From Gammaproteobacteria bacterium (GTDB lineage: Bacteria; Pseudomonadota; Gammaproteobacteria; Steroidobacterales; Steroidobacteraceae), in contig VBNY01000201.1 in NCBI GenBank assembly GCA_005877705.1, forward strand, positions 2,275-14,623: DNA of 12,349 nt. Reading direction: 5' to 3'. Made by a program: the position numbers and the translations under genes. Within the stretch, counting starts at the first letter, position 1. Every line of letters begins with the position of its first letter. Positions 1 to 7,403 of this stretch are shown piece after piece. Under the pieces are notes generated by a model. The model had not been told where the DNA came from. It saw only the letters and a list, made by a program, of their open reading frames with translations, and searched no databases.

Positions 1-2085
1 ACGAAGCTCTTCCATCGGTATCTGGAGGAGCGCGGCGGGCGCACGGGAGCGGTGCAATGGATCGACGCCCGGCGCGCCGTCATCGTCGAATGGGGGCCGC
101 TCGGCCCCGGCATCCAATGGGCCGAGTCGCGCGCCAACATGGCCGACCTCGTCGACCGCGATTTCAAAGGTACGCTCGTCATTACGGGGTTCATCGCATC
201 CGACAGGCGCGGTGTGCAGACCACGCTCGGCCGTAACGGCAGCGACTTCTCCGCCTCCATCTTCGGCGCCCTGCTCGAGGCATCCGAGATCCATATCTGG
301 ACGGACGTGGACGGGGTGCTGTCGGCGGACCCGCGCCGCGTACCGGATGCGACGGTGATCGATTCGCTGTCCTACAACGAGGCCATGGAGCTGGCCTACT
401 TCGGCGCCAAGGTGATCCATCCGCAGACCATGGCGCCGGCGGTCGGCGACGGTATCCCGATCTGGATCCGTAACACGTTCGCGCCGGACAAGGCCGGCAC
501 GCTGATCTGCGCGCAGCCCCAATCCAACCTGCCGGTCAAGGGCATCACCAGCATCGAGCGGGTCGCGCTCATCAATCTCGAAGGCGCCGGCATGATCGGC
601 GTGCCGGGCACGGCCCACCGCCTGTTTGGAGCGCTGCGCGAGGAGAACATCTCGGTCATCCTCATTTCCCAGGGCAGCTCGGAGCACTCCATCTGCTGCG
701 CGATTCCGCAAGAGCAGGCGGAGCGCGCCGCCGCGGTGGTGCGTCACGCGTTCGAACGCGAGTTGCAGGAAGGTCAGATCCAGAGCGTCGACATCGATCC
801 GGATCTCGCGATCCTCGCCGTCGTGGGCGACGGAATGGCGGGCACGCCCGGCATCGCCGCGAAGGTCTTCAACGCACTCGGGGCGACGAGCGTCAACGTG
901 CGTGCCATTGCGCAGGGCGCCTCCGAGCGCAACATTTCGGTCGTGATCGAAGGCCGCAGTGCGACGCGCGCCCTGCGCGCCGTGCACGCCGGCCTGTATC
1001 TGTCGCCGCACACCATGTCGATCGGTGTGATAGGGCCGGGAACCGTCGGCCGGGTACTGCTCGATCAGCTCGCCTCGCAGAGCGCGCGGTTCCGCGACCA
1101 GTTCAAGCTCGACCTGCGGGTGCGCGGGGTGCTCGGGTCCAAGCGCATGGTGCTCGGGGATTCCGGACTGCAGCTTGCCAACTGGCGTCAGCACTACGAG
1201 GGCAGCAGCGTCGGCGCCGATCTCGATCGGTTCGTCGAGCACGTGCGCGTCGATTACCTGCCGCACACAGTGCTGATCGACTGCACGGCGAGCGCGGCCG
1301 TGGCGAGCCGCTATGCCGACTGGCTCGCGGCCGGCATTCATATCGTGACGCCTAACAAAAAGGCGAACAGCGCCGAGCTTGCCTTCTACCGCCGCCTGCG
1401 CGAGGCGCGCCGCACCGGCGGGGCACACTATCTGTACGAGGCCACGGTGGGCGCGGGTCTGCCGATCGTGACTACGCTGCGCGACTTGCGCGAGACCGGA
1501 GACGAGATCACGAGCATCGAAGGTATTTTCTCCGGCACGCTCGCGTACCTCTTCAATGTGTATGACGGTCGCAGCGCCTTCTCCGATATCGTGCGTGACG
1601 CGCGCCAGCGCGGCTATACCGAGCCGGATCCGCGCGATGACCTCTCGGGCATGGATGTTGCGCGCAAGCTGATCATTCTCGGGCGCGAGATGGGGCTCGA
1701 TCTCGAGCTGGCCGACGTGAGGGTGGAGAGCCTCGTGCCGGCCGGGTTGGAGGGCGGATCGATCGACGAATTCATGGGCCGCCTGCCACGCCACGACGCG
1801 GGGATGCGCGAGCGCCTCGAGGCCGCGCGAGCGCGCGGCAAGGTGCTGCGCTATGTGGGGCGGTTGACGGCCGACGGTCAGGCGGCGGTTGGCCTGGTGG
1901 AGCTCGAGGCGAAGCACGCGTTTGCGAACATCGCGTTGACGGACAATGTGGTGCGCTTCGCGACGCGGCGCTACCGCGACAACCCACTCATCGTGCAAGG
2001 TCCCGGCGCCGGACCGGAGGTCACAGCCGGTGGCGTGTTCGCCGATCTGCTGCGCCTCGCCGCCTATCTCGGGGCGCGACTGTGA
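1..2085 (+). CDS. thrA: Bifunctional aspartokinase / homoserine dehydrogenase I (5' end outside window)
   Basis: Catalyses the first and third steps of threonine synthesis: phosphorylation of aspartate and NAD(P)H reduction of aspartate semialdehyde to homoserine. The frame is open from base 1, so a GTG at 52 is internal and not the start. By alignment from memory to the 820-residue E. coli ThrA, roughly the first 130 residues are missing. Codon positions are counted from base 1. The kinase C-terminal half includes GRNGSDFSA and the IWTDVDGV motif. Two ACT regulatory domains follow (about codons 189-238 and 269-317), consistent with feedback control by threonine. The dehydrogenase begins with the nucleotide-binding GVIGPGTVG near codon 342, then TPNKKANS, VGAGLP and the family signature GYTEPDPRDDLSGMDVARKL at codons 538-557. 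The stop overlaps the thrB start. Identification is secure. MetL is the other fused family, but linkage to thrB and thrC argues for thrA. Confidence 0.96.
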   Translation, partial: TKLFHRYLEERGGRTGAVQWIDARRAVIVEWGPLGPGIQWAESRANMADLVDRDFKGTLVITGFIASDRRGVQTTLGRNGSDFSASIFGALLEASEIHIWTDVDGVLSADPRRVPDATVIDSLSYNEAMELAYFGAKVIHPQTMAPAVGDGIPIWIRNTFAPDKAGTLICAQPQSNLPVKGITSIERVALINLEGAGMIGVPGTAHRLFGALREENISVILISQGSSEHSICCAIPQEQAERAAAVVRHAFERELQEGQIQSVDIDPDLAILAVVGDGMAGTPGIAAKVFNALGATSVNVRAIAQGASERNISVVIEGRSATRALRAVHAGLYLSPHTMSIGVIGPGTVGRVLLDQLASQSARFRDQFKLDLRVRGVLGSKRMVLGDSGLQLANWRQHYEGSSVGADLDRFVEHVRVDYLPHTVLIDCTASAAVASRYADWLAAGIHIVTPNKKANSAELAFYRRLREARRTGGAHYLYEATVGAGLPIVTTLRDLRETGDEITSIEGIFSGTLAYLFNVYDGRSAFSDIVRDARQRGYTEPDPRDDLSGMDVARKLIILGREMGLDLELADVRVESLVPAGLEGGSIDEFMGRLPRHDAGMRERLEAARARGKVLRYVGRLTADGQAAVGLVELEAKHAFANIALTDNVVRFATRRYRDNPLIVQGPGAGPEVTAGGVFADLLRLAAYLGARL

Positions 2086-3020
2086 GCTCGCCTCGCGAGC
2101 GCGCCACGGCGTTTGCGCCGGCATCGGTCGGCAACGTTGCGATCGGCTTCGACATACTCGGTTTTGCCGTGGACGCATTGGGCGACCGCATCAGCGTCAG
2201 CCGGCGTGTCGAGCCGGGGGTAGTCATCACCAGCGTTCAGGGCGTTGCCGGGGAGCTGCCGCGGGAGCCCGAGCACAACACCGCGGGCCGCGCCCTGCTG
2301 GCCATGCAGGAGGCGCTGCACCCGGGCTTCGGCTTCGCGATGCAGATCGAGAAAGGCATTCCGCTGGGGTCAGGCCTCGGCGGGTCGGCCGCCTCCGCGG
2401 TGGGCGCGGTGGTCGCCGCGAATGCCCTGTTGCCGCAGCCCTGCAGCAAGCTCGAGCTGCTTAAGTTCGCCATGCAGGGCGAGGCGGTCGCGAGCGGCTC
2501 GCTGCACGTCGACAACATCTCCGCTTCGCTGTTCGGCGGCCTGGTGTTGACTGTCGGCATCGATCACCCGCGCATCAAGCAGATTCCGGTCCCGCACGGC
2601 ATTCGCGCCGTGATCGTCCATCCGCACATGTTCCTGTCGACGAAGCAGGCGCGCGCGATCCTCAGGCGCACCGTCGACCTGTCGGATTTCGTATGGCAGA
2701 CGGCCAACCTCGCGGGGTTCATCTCCGGCTGCTACACCAACGACCTGGACATGATCCGCGCTTCTCTCGAGGATGTGGTCATCGAACCCCAACGTCAGGC
2801 GTTGATTCCCGGTTTTCAGGACGTGCGCCGTGCGGCGCTGGAGGCGGGCGCGCTCGGCTGTTCGATCTCCGGCGCCGGACCGACGGTATTCGCGTGGGCC
2901 CGCGCGGCACACGCCCCGACGGTGCTCGAGGTCATGCGGCGCGAGTTCGCGCGGCAGTCGATTGCGCTCGATTGCTGGATCGTCGACATCCAGTCGGCGG
3001 GCGCGCGGCTGACGGAGTGA
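2082..3020 (+). CDS. thrB: Homoserine kinase (GHMP family)
   Basis: Cytoplasmic enzyme that phosphorylates homoserine with ATP to give O-phosphohomoserine, the substrate of ThrC. It has 312 residues, very close to the 310 of E. coli ThrB. The GHMP-kinase ATP-binding loop PLGSGLGGSAASA is at residues 94-106, and the C-terminal GHMP motif SISGAGPTVFAWA starts at residue 261. The N-terminal FAPASVGNVAIGFDILG and the HVDNISASLFGG segment also match the family. The GTG start shares four bases with the thrA stop (GTGA), the classic arrangement for translational coupling. No strong separate ribosome binding site is visible before it. No ATG between 2082 and the conserved N-terminal motif offers a better start. 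Confidence 0.96.
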   Translation: MSSPRERATAFAPASVGNVAIGFDILGFAVDALGDRISVSRRVEPGVVITSVQGVAGELPREPEHNTAGRALLAMQEALHPGFGFAMQIEKGIPLGSGLGGSAASAVGAVVAANALLPQPCSKLELLKFAMQGEAVASGSLHVDNISASLFGGLVLTVGIDHPRIKQIPVPHGIRAVIVHPHMFLSTKQARAILRRTVDLSDFVWQTANLAGFISGCYTNDLDMIRASLEDVVIEPQRQALIPGFQDVRRAALEAGALGCSISGAGPTVFAWARAAHAPTVLEVMRREFARQSIALDCWIVDIQSAGARLTE

Positions 3021-3028
3021 CGGGCGCG

Positions 3029-4360
3029 ATGACAGCGATGCGCTTTGCGAGCACGCGTGACCCGGCGCTGACGGCCGGATTCGGCGCCGCACTGGTGCAG
3101 GGTCTCGCACCAGACGGCGGGCTTTATGTGCCGCTGCGCTGGCCGCAGCTGCCGCTCGAGTCGCTCGCGGGCGAGAGCGAGCTGCCGGGGCTCGCGGCGC
3201 GTCTGCTCGCGCCGTTCGTGGAAGGCGATCCCTTGGCGGCCGCGCTGCGCTCGATCACGAGCGACGCGTTCAACTTCCCGGCGCCGCTCGTGCCGCTGGT
3301 ACCGGACGGGCGGCTCTCGGTGCTCGAGCTGTTCCACGGCCCGACCGCGGCGTTCAAGGATTTTGGCGCGCGCTTGCTGGCGGCGTGCCTCGTGCGGCTG
3401 CGCACGCACAAGTCACATCCGCTGACCATTCTCGTGGCCACATCGGGAGATACCGGGGGCGCCGTTGCCGCGGCCTTCCACGAGCGGCCCGGCATCGAGG
3501 TGGCGGTGCTTTTCCCGAAGGGCCTCGTGTCTCCGACCCAGGAGCGCCAGCTCACCTGCTGGGGAGGCAATGTGAAGTCGTTTGCGGTGCGCGGCACGTT
3601 CGATGACTGCCAGCGCCTCGTGAAGCAGGCGTTTGTGGACCCGCAGCTGCGCGAGCGCAGCGAGTTGTCGTCGGCCAACAGCATCAATCTCGGGCGGCTG
3701 CTGCCCCAGGCCGTGTACTACGCGGCGGCGAGCCTCGCGATCTGGCGGGAGCATGCGCAGCCCGCATCCTTCGTGGTGCCAAGCGGCAATCTCGGCAACG
3801 CGGTCGCCTGTGTGTGGGCGCGCAGGCTTGGCCTGCCGATCGGCGAAATCGTGCTCGCGCACAATGCCAATCGCACCGTGCCCGATTACCTCGAGAGCGG
3901 CGCCTGGCGGCCGCGGCCCAGCGTCCCTACACTCGCTTCGGCGATGGACGTCGGCGACCCGAGCAACATGGAGCGCCTGCGCGCGCTGTATCCCGAGCTG
4001 CCACAAATGCGCGCCGCGGTAAGCGCCTATGCGGTGGAGGACCCCGAGATCCAGGCGCGCATCCGCGTGGGCTTCGAGCAATTCGGGCAGATCTGGTGTC
4101 CGCATACGGCCACGGCGGCCGAAGCTTATGAGCGGCTGTCGGCCTCGCCCCGCAAGAGGCCGGGGCGGTGGGTAGTCGTGGCGACCGCGCATCCGGCAAA
4201 ATTCCGCGAGATCGTCGAGCCGCTCATCGGCCGCAAGGTGCCGCTGCCGCAGACCCTCGGCAAACTGTTCGCGCGACCGACGCAGTGCACTGAGATCGCC
4301 GCCGATCTCACCGCCCTGCGCGCCGCGCTGCTCGGGAGGCAGTCGTCTTGGAAGAGCTGA
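3029..4360 (+). CDS. thrC: Threonine synthase (PLP-dependent)
   Basis: Last step of threonine synthesis: O-phosphohomoserine to threonine and phosphate, using pyridoxal phosphate. It has 443 residues (E. coli ThrC has 428). LFHGPTAAFKDFGARLL holds the Schiff-base lysine at about K110. SGDTGGAV at 139-146 and SGNLGN further on form the cofactor phosphate-binding region. PHTATAAEAYERL near the C-terminus is also typical. The frame is open far upstream inside thrB, but conserved sequence begins only at MRFASTRDP. The ATG at 3029 lies 8 bases after the thrB stop and has GGAG at 3014-3017, about 11 bases away. A second in-frame ATG at 3038 is possible but further from that GGAG. The 3' end overlaps the next gene by 13 bases. 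Confidence 0.95.
   Translation: MTAMRFASTRDPALTAGFGAALVQGLAPDGGLYVPLRWPQLPLESLAGESELPGLAARLLAPFVEGDPLAAALRSITSDAFNFPAPLVPLVPDGRLSVLELFHGPTAAFKDFGARLLAACLVRLRTHKSHPLTILVATSGDTGGAVAAAFHERPGIEVAVLFPKGLVSPTQERQLTCWGGNVKSFAVRGTFDDCQRLVKQAFVDPQLRERSELSSANSINLGRLLPQAVYYAAASLAIWREHAQPASFVVPSGNLGNAVACVWARRLGLPIGEIVLAHNANRTVPDYLESGAWRPRPSVPTLASAMDVGDPSNMERLRALYPELPQMRAAVSAYAVEDPEIQARIRVGFEQFGQIWCPHTATAAEAYERLSASPRKRPGRWVVVATAHPAKFREIVEPLIGRKVPLPQTLGKLFARPTQCTEIAADLTALRAALLGRQSSWKS
4334..4339 (+). promoter_or_regulatory. Strong ribosome binding site that fixes a TTG start
   Basis: GGGAGG lies inside the end of thrC, 8 bases before the TTG at 4348. It is the main reason for calling translation of the NERD gene from TTG, with a 13-base overlap of thrC. 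Confidence 0.75.
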
Positions 4361-4944
4361 AAAATCTCCCGCCAACCGCCTGGGTGCTCATTGCGGGCGC
4401 CGCCGTGCTCGGTTTCGGGCTCTCCTGGCTGTGGCGCTGGTACCGTCAATACCGCACGCGCAAGGCGCTGCGCACGGCGGTGACGGCGGCCGGCTCGGAG
4501 CATCTCGTCGACATGCTCGTGCCGGACGGCATGGGCGGCGGATTCCACGTCGACTTTCTACTGCTCACGGGCCGCGGCATCCTGGTAATCGACCTGCGCG
4601 ATGTGCAGGGCAATATCTTCGGGGGCGACCAGATGGCCGAGTGGACTGTCATGGACGGTCCGCGCCGTTTCACGTTCACCAACCCCCAGAGCGCCCTCTA
4701 CGACCGGATCGCGGCCGTCAAGGCGGTTGCCGGCGACGTTCCGGTCGAAGGCCGCATCGTGTTCACGGGCCGCGGCAAGTTTCCCAAGGGGCTGCCCAAG
4801 TGGACCCTGATGGTGGACTCGCTGCGCGCGGAATTTCCCGCCGCCGAACCCGACTCACCCGCAGGCACCCTCACGCGTTTCACCGAGGCGTGGCAGCGCC
4901 TGAAGGGCGCCGTGAAGCCGAGTTACATGGCGCACATGCGCTAA
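4348..4944 (+). CDS. Small membrane-anchored NERD-domain protein
   Basis: 198 residues starting with TTG. Residues about 11-31 form one hydrophobic helix (AWVLIAGAAVLGFGLSWLW) followed by a basic stretch (RWYRQYRTRK), so the rest should face the cytoplasm. Residues about 45-150 resemble the NERD (nuclease-related) domain: a G-S-E-H helix, then HVDFLLLTGRGILVIDLRDVQGNIFGG, a tryptophan at 99, and an NPQ-containing segment at 112-114. In the canonical domain the core has a D followed by E-x-K. Here D69 is kept, but the second motif reads D82-L-R84, so nuclease activity is doubtful. Last gene of the thr operon and convergent with the M20 peptidase 8 bases away. The fold assignment is by motif reading and the cellular role is unknown. 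Confidence 0.75.
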   Translation: MEELKNLPPTAWVLIAGAAVLGFGLSWLWRWYRQYRTRKALRTAVTAAGSEHLVDMLVPDGMGGGFHVDFLLLTGRGILVIDLRDVQGNIFGGDQMAEWTVMDGPRRFTFTNPQSALYDRIAAVKAVAGDVPVEGRIVFTGRGKFPKGLPKWTLMVDSLRAEFPAAEPDSPAGTLTRFTEAWQRLKGAVKPSYMAHMR

Positions 4945-4952
4945 CACCGCGT

Positions 4953-6365
4953 TCACGATAGCGTCCTGGCGTGATCGGCCAACACGAGCGACACGCAGGC
5001 GGTCAACTGCTTCGTATACTCGACGTGCAGGAACTCGTTCGGGCCGTGGGCGTTCGACTGCGGGCCCAGCACCCCGGTGATGAAGAACTGTGTGCGCGGG
5101 AAGCGCTCGCCCAACATGCCCATGAACGGGATCGTTCCACCGCAGCCGATGTGCACTGCATCGCGGCCGTAGATCTCGCGTGAGGCGCGCATGATGGATT
5201 GCTCGAGCCACGGAGCGAGCGTCGGGGCGTTCCATCCGCCGGTCGCGCCGGCGGATTCGAAGCGCACCTGTGCGCCATAGGGCGGGTCGCGTTCGAGCGT
5301 CTCGCGCACGGCCCGGGCCGCGCGGGCGGCGTCGCAGGTCGGCGGCAGGCGCAGCGACAGCTTGAAAGCCAGTTCGGGAAGCAGCACGTTGCCGGCGGAG
5401 CCGACGGGCGGCAAGCCGTCGGCGCCCGTCACGGCCAGTGTGGCGCGCCAGGTGCTGTTGATGATCAACTCGACCGGATCGTTGGAGACCGGCTGCACGC
5501 CTGGCGCCCAGGGGAGCTTGCCCGCAACCGCGCTACCGAGGACTTGCGCGGCAGCCGCAGCCTGGGCATGCCGGTCCTTGGGTATCCGTGCCTGCAGCTC
5601 ATCGAGGAGCAGCTCGCCATTGACCGGATTCTCGAGGCGAGTCAGCAGTTGCTCGACGATGCGAAACGCGGTCGGCGCGATGCCGCTCGCCATCCCTGAA
5701 TGGACACCCTCTCGCAGCACGCGCACCTGCAGCTGGCCAACGAGGTTTCCACGCAGCGAGGTCGTGCACCACAGCTGGTCGTAATTGCCACACTCGGCAT
5801 CGAGACACACCACCAGGGAGGGTTCGCCGATGGCATCGCCAAGCGCCTCGAGATGCGCCGGCAGATCGACGCTGCCACTTTCCTCGGATGCCTCGGTCAG
5901 CAGCACGCAGCGCGCGAGCGGCACCCTTTGCTGCTTGAGGGCGGCGATCGCAGTCAGGGAGCTGAACACGGCGTAGCCGTCATCGGCGGCGCCGCGCCCG
6001 TAGAGCTTTCCTTCCCGCAGCACCGGCTCCCAGGGTCCGAGCCCGGGCAGCCAGCCGCTGAACTCAGGTTGCTTGTCGAGGTGGCCGTAGAGCAGCACAC
6101 AACCGGGAAGCTCTCCCGGGACATCCACCAGCAGCAGCGGCGTCTTGCCCGGCAGGCGGCGCACATCCACCCGCATGCCGGGCACCGGTTGGGCGCGGCA
6201 CCAGTCCGCCATGAGCCGCGTGGCCGCCTCCATGTGCCCGTTGCTCTCCCATTGCGGATCGAACATGGGCGACTTGTTGGGAATACGGACGTACGCCTCG
6301 AGCCGCTCGAGGATCGACTCGTCCCAGGTCTTGGCGATCGCAGCGCGGAGCCGTTCGAGGTCCAT
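4953..6365 (-). CDS. M20 family zinc metallopeptidase (CNDP/dipeptidase-like)
   Basis: 470 residues, predicted cytoplasmic (no signal peptide). M20 co-catalytic zinc peptidases cleave dipeptides or acylated amino acids. All expected ligands are visible: H95-L-D97 in LLYGHLDKQPEFSGW, bridging D128 in GRGAADDG, catalytic E161 and ligand E162 in TEASEESGS, D189 in VVCLDAECG, and H440 in SNAHGPNEF. The middle third, from about residue 205, fits the usual dimerisation (lid) domain. The reading frame extends to a TTG at 6392, but the ATG at 6365 has GGAG at 6375-6378 with a 9-base spacer, and the extension MHILLETTS is unlike the family. It lies downstream of tatD on the same strand and could be cotranscribed or use its own promoter in the AT-rich gap. 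The exact substrate cannot be told from sequence. Confidence 0.92.
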   Translation of the reverse strand: MDLERLRAAIAKTWDESILERLEAYVRIPNKSPMFDPQWESNGHMEAATRLMADWCRAQPVPGMRVDVRRLPGKTPLLLVDVPGELPGCVLLYGHLDKQPEFSGWLPGLGPWEPVLREGKLYGRGAADDGYAVFSSLTAIAALKQQRVPLARCVLLTEASEESGSVDLPAHLEALGDAIGEPSLVVCLDAECGNYDQLWCTTSLRGNLVGQLQVRVLREGVHSGMASGIAPTAFRIVEQLLTRLENPVNGELLLDELQARIPKDRHAQAAAAAQVLGSAVAGKLPWAPGVQPVSNDPVELIINSTWRATLAVTGADGLPPVGSAGNVLLPELAFKLSLRLPPTCDAARAARAVRETLERDPPYGAQVRFESAGATGGWNAPTLAPWLEQSIMRASREIYGRDAVHIGCGGTIPFMGMLGERFPRTQFFITGVLGPQSNAHGPNEFLHVEYTKQLTACVSLVLADHARTLS

Positions 6366-6448
6366 AGAGGTGGTCTCCAATAATATGTGCAATCAAATGT
6401 TTACGTTGTATTTCTACCGTCGATACTAGGAACCTCGCGACACCTCCT
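6366..6448 (-). promoter_or_regulatory. AT-rich tatD / M20 intergenic gap, probable promoter region
   Basis: An 83-base gap whose bases about 6380-6412 are strikingly AT-rich compared with the surrounding high-GC DNA. This suggests a promoter for the M20 gene. On the minus strand TATTAT (6385-6380) resembles a -10 box, but it lies too near the ribosome binding site to be convincing. I could not pair any -10 and -35 with confidence. No hairpin followed by a T-run is visible, so tatD transcripts may read through. Confidence 0.35.
6375..6378 (-). promoter_or_regulatory. Ribosome binding site of the M20 peptidase gene
   Basis: GGAG on the minus strand, 9 bases before the ATG at 6365. It favours that ATG over the upstream TTG at 6392, which has no purine-rich site in front of it. 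Confidence 0.65.
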
Positions 6449-7309
6449 TCAGCTAGCCGGTGGCACGCTGTCCGGAAGCCGGAACAGCTTGCGCGCGGCC
6501 GCGGTGCTCGAAAGTGCCAGAGTCTCCACGGGCTCGCCCCGGGCGCGTGCAACCGCCGCGGCGATGTGTGGGAGATACACCGGTTCATTTCTGCGTGTGG
6601 CAGGTTTGGGTTGCAGATCGCGCGGCAGCAGGTAGGGCCCGTCCGTTTCGAGCAGCAGACGGTCGGCCGGAATCTCCCGCATGAGGGGCACCAGATGGGC
6701 CCCGCGCCGCTCATCGCAGATCCAGCCGGTGATACCGATCGCCAAGGCGAGTTCCAGATAGGACTTCAGCTGCGGCCCCGAGCCGGTGAAACAGTGCGCC
6801 ACGCCGCCCACGAGCTTAGGGCGATGCTCGCGCAGGATCGCGACAAAGTCATCGTGTGCGTCGCGCTGATGCAGGAACACGGGCTTGCCGATGCGCGCCG
6901 CGAGCTCCAGCTGCCGGCTGAAGGCATCCCGTTGGTTGGCGCGCGGCGAGAGATTGCGGAAGTAGTCGAGGCCGCATTCTCCGACCGCCGCCACTTGCGG
7001 TTGCCGCGCAAGCTGCTCGAGCTCCGTGAGCAGCTCGGGTGTCAGCTGCGTCGCGTGATGCGGGTGAACGCCGGCTGTTGCAAACAGCCTGCCCGGTCGG
7101 GCGCGCGCGAGCTCGATCGCTTGACGGGTGCTGGGGCCCGTTGATCCCGTAACGATCATCTGCACGACACCTGCTGCGCGCGCGCGCGCGATGACCGCGT
7201 CGCGATCCGCGTCGTAGCTGTCATGGGTGAGATTGATGCCAACGTCGATGAGCGGTGCCGGCACCTGCAATGAGGCAGGCGGCCGCGATGTTGTGCTATC
7301 GTGCTTCAT
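6449..7309 (-). CDS. tatD: TatD family metal-dependent deoxyribonuclease/hydrolase
   Basis: 286 residues. TatD proteins are cytoplasmic TIM-barrel enzymes; E. coli TatD is a 3'-5' DNA/RNA exonuclease linked to DNA repair and is not part of the Tat translocase. This is the true TatD subtype, because the first strand reads IDVGINLTHDSY, as in E. coli (DIGVNLT), where the YcfH/YjjV relatives have H-x-H. Other ligands are AGVHPHH (H82, H84), GECGLDYFRN (E111), FLHQRDAH (H147), AHCFTG (H172) and ETDGPYLLPRD (D223). GITGWICDERRG and RRNEP are also subtype hallmarks. The frame is open to 7501, but the extra 64 residues are low-complexity and lie under the divergent gene, so the ATG at 7309 is preferred. 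It has no clear ribosome binding site, and a TAGAAT box lies just upstream, so the mRNA may be almost leaderless. Confidence 0.93.
   Translation of the reverse strand: MKHDSTTSRPPASLQVPAPLIDVGINLTHDSYDADRDAVIARARAAGVVQMIVTGSTGPSTRQAIELARARPGRLFATAGVHPHHATQLTPELLTELEQLARQPQVAAVGECGLDYFRNLSPRANQRDAFSRQLELAARIGKPVFLHQRDAHDDFVAILREHRPKLVGGVAHCFTGSGPQLKSYLELALAIGITGWICDERRGAHLVPLMREIPADRLLLETDGPYLLPRDLQPKPATRRNEPVYLPHIAAAVARARGEPVETLALSSTAAARKLFRLPDSVPPAS
7292..7302 (+). promoter_or_regulatory. Extended -10 promoter element for the TPR-like gene
   Basis: TGTGCTATCGT contains TATCGT (7297-7302) preceded by TGC, the extended -10 layout. The identical 11 bases occur at 8250-8260 before the export operon. 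The predicted RNA start is about 7308-7310, within the first codon of the divergent tatD. No convincing -35 box is seen. Confidence 0.55.
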
Positions 7310-7344
7310 GCGCGAGCCGCATTCTACCCAACGCGCGAGCCGCA
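7310..7344. repeat. 12-base direct repeat spaced 23 bases apart
   Basis: GCGCGAGCCGCA occurs at 7310-7321 and again at 7333-7344. The second copy starts 23 bases after the first, about two helical turns. The pair flanks the candidate tatD -10 box in the divergent region, the position expected for a pair of operator half-sites. In GC-rich DNA chance repetition is possible, and no regulator is suggested by the neighbours. Confidence 0.5.
7321..7326 (-). promoter_or_regulatory. Candidate -10 box of tatD
   Basis: TAGAAT on the minus strand (5 of 6 to the TATAAT consensus). It would place the RNA start near 7314, about 5 bases before the tatD ATG. No good -35 box is found at 16-18 bases, so this is tentative. 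Confidence 0.45.
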
Positions 7345-7403
7345 AGATGCCCCTCCACGACAAGACGCTCAGCGGCGCGCAGCTCGCGCCGGGCGTGAGC
7401 GGG

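Noticed and set aside
2693..3028. Upstream extension of the thrC frame
   Set aside because: It is out-of-frame thrB sequence. Threonine synthase homology begins just after 3029, where a start and ribosome site exist.
3413..4375. 320-codon open frame on the minus strand
   Set aside because: Lies opposite thrC, which has all its catalytic motifs. The translation is Arg/His-rich with no domain.
4939..4963. CGCTA...TAGCG inverted repeat between the convergent NERD and M20 genes, as a two-way terminator
   Set aside because: The arms are only 5 bases with a 15-base loop and no T-run, too weak to call. No other terminator was seen in the 8-base gap.
5700..6383. 227-codon open frame on the plus strand
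   Set aside because: Shadow of the M20 peptidase, whose metal ligands are all on the minus strand.
7227..7403. Upstream starts of the TPR-like gene
   Set aside because: 7227 lies inside tatD and upstream of the predicted promoter. 7308 and 7347 would put 19-32 extra residues before a good signal peptide. 7308 remains possible as a leaderless start and is discussed as a finding.
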